Shown in pieces: positions 7,510 through 9,813 of a DNA stretch of 9,813 nt (the stretch's first letter is position 1; each line of letters begins with the position of its first letter). A program made the translations under genes and the position numbers. Source of the stretch: an uncultured Blautia sp. (GTDB lineage: Bacteria > Bacillota > Clostridia > Lachnospirales > Lachnospiraceae); assembly GCA_900551465.1 (NCBI GenBank), contig URWL01000047.1, positions 1-9,813 on the forward strand, read 5' to 3'. The notes beneath the pieces were generated by a model. That model did no database searches. It was not told the DNA's origin and saw only the letters and a program-made list of their open reading frames with translations.

Positions 7510-7754
7510 GTTCATCGGGAAAGTAATACATTATGTGCGAGCTTTCCTGATAAATGAAAAAAATCTGCGAGAATACGGATCGATGCATGTGTAATAGGAC
7601 TGATTTGGCGTTTTGCACAAAAATATAATAATGAATTTAGGTGATATATCCAAATCGCATAAAACCTATTGACTTTTTGGAAGAAAGGTGTATGATATAA
7701 ATATCAACTGGTTATGACGACATGATAACATATCGACATGATAAGGAGGGAGAG
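7510..7754 (+). promoter_or_regulatory. Promoter and operator region of gntR copy 2 / BMP operon
   Basis: TTGACT (7669-7674) and TATGAT (7691-7696) with a 16-base spacer form a good sigma-A promoter. Just downstream lie ACTGGT (7707-7712), GTTAT...ATAAC (7711-7715 and 7725-7729), TATCA...TGATA (7702-7706 and 7723-7727), and an 11-base direct repeat CGACATGATAA (7718-7728 and 7734-7744). The second repeat runs into the Shine-Dalgarno AAGGAGG (7743-7749). This density of symmetry right after the promoter suggests operator sites, most simply for autoregulation. In the upstream 150 bases (7510-7660) I see nothing beyond AT-rich DNA and very short chance reading frames. Confidence 0.6.
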
Positions 7755-8480
7755 ATGGAAGCAAAAGTTCCGAAATATTATTCGCTGAAAAGAGATCTGG
7801 TTAAAAAGATTGAGATGGGTGATTATCAGGAAGATATGCCAATCTTAAGTGAGCGTGAATTAATGGAGACCTACCAGGTCAGCAGAATTACAGTAAGACG
7901 GGCAATTGATGAACTGGTGAATGAGGGATATCTGTACAAGATTCAGGGAAAAGGGACTTATATCAAGGGAGATACTTCAAATCAGGATTTATTTTCTATT
8001 TCCAGCTGTACAGAGGATGTTCTGAGATTAGGAAAGAGACCTGGACGGCGGGTTTTGCAGGCAGAAAGTATGGCAGCAGACGGTAAACGGGCAAATGCAC
8101 TGCAAATTGCAAAAGGAGATCCGGTATTCTGCCTGGGGCGCGTTACTCTGGCAGATGAGGAACCTTTAAATTATACTCGCACGTATCTTCCTGAGAAGCT
8201 GTTTCCCGGTATTGGCAGATATGATTTTGCACAAACTTCCCTGTACAGGATTCTGGAACAGGAATATGGAGTAAAGATCACTACAGCCAGAAGAACCATA
8301 GAAGCAGTGCTGGCAAAAGATGAGATTGCTGAATATCTGGAACTGGAAGAGGGAATGCCGCTGATTTTGTTCGGGTGCGTGACATACGGAAGTGTAAATG
8401 GAAAAGAAGAACCCATTGAGACATTTAAGAGCTATTACAGAACAGATCAGTTTAAATTTTATATCGATCAGGTGAAATGA
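7755..8480 (+). CDS. GntR-family (HutC/UTRA) transcriptional regulator, sister copy 2
   Basis: A 241-residue protein of exactly the same length and layout as its upstream neighbour: winged HTH about 6-72 (LSERELMETYQVSRITVRRAIDELVNEG) and UTRA about 90-238. ATG 7755 is preceded by AAGGAGG at a 5-base spacing; an earlier in-frame ATG at 7722 lacks one. Compared with copy 1, residues 31-60 are 27 of 30 identical while residues 91-120 are only 11 of 30, so DNA recognition is conserved and part of the ligand domain has changed. The recognition helix differs only by Lys to Arg (ITVRKAI to ITVRRAI). It leads an operon: the BMP lipoprotein gene starts 47 bases after its stop and the ABC ATPase follows. 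Its job is most likely control of that transporter and of itself; the ligand is unknown. Confidence 0.93.
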   Translation: MEAKVPKYYSLKRDLVKKIEMGDYQEDMPILSERELMETYQVSRITVRRAIDELVNEGYLYKIQGKGTYIKGDTSNQDLFSISSCTEDVLRLGKRPGRRVLQAESMAADGKRANALQIAKGDPVFCLGRVTLADEEPLNYTRTYLPEKLFPGIGRYDFAQTSLYRILEQEYGVKITTARRTIEAVLAKDEIAEYLELEEGMPLILFGCVTYGSVNGKEEPIETFKSYYRTDQFKFYIDQVK

Positions 8481-8500
8481 TGTTATCAGGTGTCTGACAC
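8480..8500. promoter_or_regulatory. Operator-like motifs between gntR copy 2 and the BMP gene
   Basis: GTGTC-T-GACAC (8490-8500) is a perfect 11-base palindrome with a one-base centre. Directly before it, ATGTTATCA (8480-8488) is the exact reverse complement of TGATAACAT (7723-7731) in the gntR copy 2 operator region. The gap is only 47 bases and contains no convincing promoter, so this may be an extra binding site for the regulator rather than a separate start. Confidence 0.3.
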
Positions 8501-8527
8501 AGAGGAAAGAAAAGGAGGACAAAAGAA

Positions 8528-9721
8528 ATGAAAAAAAGTTGGATGAAAAAAGTTGGCGTTATGCTGGCAGGAGTAATAGCTGTCGGAAGTCTCACTGCAT
8601 GCGGCGGAGGAGAAAAGAAGGCGGACGGTGATTCTGCATCAAGTGATATTTCCATCGCAGTTATCTGTTCTTCCGCAGGACAGAATGATAACGGCTACAA
8701 CCAGTCTGCTGTAGACGGAGCCAAAAAGGCAGCGGAAGAGCTGGGAGTTGAATACAAAGTAGTTGAGCCTACCAACGGTGTTCCCCAGGCTCTGGAATCT
8801 CTGGCAGAGGACGGCTATGATGTGATCTTTAACCTTGAGTATGATTTTGAAGCGCTGATTTCAGGAACCGGCGGAGCAAAACCGATTGCAGAAATGTACC
8901 CGGATACCACTTTTGTCTGTGTAAACGACAATCCAAACCAGGATGAGAACGGAGAAGTAATTCATGAGAACGTGATCAGTGCACTGTTCGATGTGCATCA
9001 GGCATCTTATGTAGCCGGAGCTCTCAGTGTTCTGGTAAATGAAAACGCCGAAACTCTGTTTGGAACTGACGGATATAAATTTACTGCTCCTGATAATGGT
9101 GGAAGAGCGCTGGGATTCATCGGCGGAACAAACTCCAATGGTATCACAGTATTCTCTTACGGATTTATCGAAGGTATGAACCATGCAGCTGAAGAACTGG
9201 GTGTAAATTATGACTATTATGCAAAATATGATGCCGGTTTTGCAGATTCTGCAACCGGAAGTACGGTAGCTGGTACCTATTACAACCAGGGCGCAAACAT
9301 TATTTTCTCTGTAGCAGGTTCTGTAGGAGACGGTGTTGCGGCAAAAGCAAAAGAAGATGGCAAGATGATGGTTCATGTGGATGCAAACAAAGATGTACAG
9401 CAGCCGGGACATATTCTTACCAGTGTTCTGAAAAATACAGAAGTTCCTGTATTTGAAATTACAAAAGCAGCTGTAGAAGGAAAAATCGGCGAAATGGAAA
9501 GAGTACAGAGCTATACTCTGGCATCCGGCGCGGCATCTATTACAGATCTTGCTGAGATCAGCAAATATGTACAGGACAGCGGAAAAGAAAAATGGGAAGA
9601 GATCAAAACTTATGTTGCAGATCTGGAAAAACAGATCGGCGATGGAAGCATTACTGTTACAAACGCACAGGCAGGAGAAGAATTTGATCCGTCCACATGT
9701 AAGAACGTAACTCTGAAATAA
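8528..9721 (+). CDS. BMP-family ABC transporter substrate-binding lipoprotein
   Basis: A 397-residue surface lipoprotein that binds a solute for an ABC importer. The signal peptide (MKKSWMKKVGVMLAGVIAVG) ends in the lipobox LTAC with the lipidated Cys at residue 25, followed by a Gly/Asp/Ser-rich linker to about 40. The mature part has BMP/Med (PnrA-like) features: ISIAVICSSAGQNDNGYNQSAVDGAKKAAEEL, AEMYPDTTFVCVND, ALFDVHQASYVAGALS, ALGFIGGTNSNGITVFSYGFIEGMNHAAEE, and GANIIFSVAGSVGDGV, then MMVHVDAN. Characterised BMP proteins bind purine nucleosides, but some bind other small molecules; specificity cannot be read here. ATG 8528 has AAGGAGG 9 bases upstream. It lies between a GntR regulator and an ABC ATPase gene, consistent with a regulated transport operon. 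The C-terminus (FDPSTCKNVTLK) is complete. Confidence 0.93.
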   Translation: MKKSWMKKVGVMLAGVIAVGSLTACGGGEKKADGDSASSDISIAVICSSAGQNDNGYNQSAVDGAKKAAEELGVEYKVVEPTNGVPQALESLAEDGYDVIFNLEYDFEALISGTGGAKPIAEMYPDTTFVCVNDNPNQDENGEVIHENVISALFDVHQASYVAGALSVLVNENAETLFGTDGYKFTAPDNGGRALGFIGGTNSNGITVFSYGFIEGMNHAAEELGVNYDYYAKYDAGFADSATGSTVAGTYYNQGANIIFSVAGSVGDGVAAKAKEDGKMMVHVDANKDVQQPGHILTSVLKNTEVPVFEITKAAVEGKIGEMERVQSYTLASGAASITDLAEISKYVQDSGKEKWEEIKTYVADLEKQIGDGSITVTNAQAGEEFDPSTCKNVTLK

Positions 9722-9751
9722 GTATTCTGTTACATTATGAGGAACAAAACC

Positions 9752-9813
9752 ATGAGTAGTATGATACAAGCCATTGATTTGACAAAAAAATTCGGGGATT
9801 TTACTGCCAATGA
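9752..9813 (+). CDS. ABC transporter ATP-binding protein, start only (3' end beyond window)
   Basis: Only about 20 residues are visible (MSSMIQAIDLTKKFGDFTAN). The pattern AIDLTKKFGDFTAN is the usual first strand and aromatic A-loop region of the ATPases of sugar/nucleoside-type importers (YufO/NupO or RbsA style), just ahead of the Walker A motif, which lies outside the window. GAGGA (9739-9743) sits 8 bases before ATG 9752, and the gene starts 30 bases after the BMP lipoprotein stop, so the two are cotranscribed. Permease genes would be expected next. An internal ATG at 9761 is an alternative start. Confidence 0.78.
   Translation, partial: MSSMIQAIDLTKKFGDFTAN

Noticed and set aside
7518..7620. 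Short frames and a GGAAAG/CTTTCC inverted repeat after the gntR copy 1 terminator
   Set aside because: The frames lack Shine-Dalgarno motifs, and the 6-bp stem with an 18-base loop is within chance expectation.
8861..9769. A 302-codon open frame on the minus strand
   Set aside because: It lies antisense to the BMP lipoprotein gene, has Cys/Phe/Ile-rich composition typical of a reverse-frame shadow, and has no ribosome binding site or recognisable domain.

Overview
The window looks like chromosomal DNA from a gut Firmicute of the Lachnospiraceae (Blautia-like). The reasons are moderate GC, strong AAGGAGG-type ribosome binding sites, a compact GH13 branching enzyme, clostridial PucR and HutC-type GntR regulators, a URO-D-fold methyltransferase-like protein and a BMP-family lipoprotein. 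The assignment rests on protein character and codon style, not on a database search.

Left part (1-3507): a gene cut off by the window edge encodes a membrane-anchored, largely extracytoplasmic protein of unknown function. It converges on glgB (glycogen branching enzyme, minus strand). The 144 bases between their stops hold a long, almost fully paired hairpin that may end transcription from both sides.

Middle (3508-5447): a tetR-family gene is divergent from glgB and is followed by a PucR-family regulator that appears broken. Its N-terminus (68 codons, frame 1) and its remainder (frame 3) are joined at about 4404-4413. An internal stretch usually present in this family seems to be missing, so the gene is read here as a pseudogene, or as two separately translated pieces.

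Right part (5453-9813): a URO-D superfamily protein (minus strand) is divergent from the first of two GntR/UTRA regulators. The two regulators are both 241 aa and about 63% identical, with nearly identical DNA-binding domains. A clear intrinsic terminator separates them. The second has its own promoter and leads an apparent operon with a BMP-family substrate-binding lipoprotein and the start of an ABC transporter ATPase, cut by the window end. The likely picture is a sensed small molecule, perhaps a nucleoside or related compound, imported by a BMP-type ABC transporter, with two sister repressors that may share operators. The URO-D protein may belong to the same response because it shares the first regulator's control region.

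No tRNA, rRNA, CRISPR array, insertion sequence or phage gene was seen. The strongest candidates for a second look are the sister GntR pair with its shared operator-like motifs, and the out-of-frame deletion in the PucR gene.
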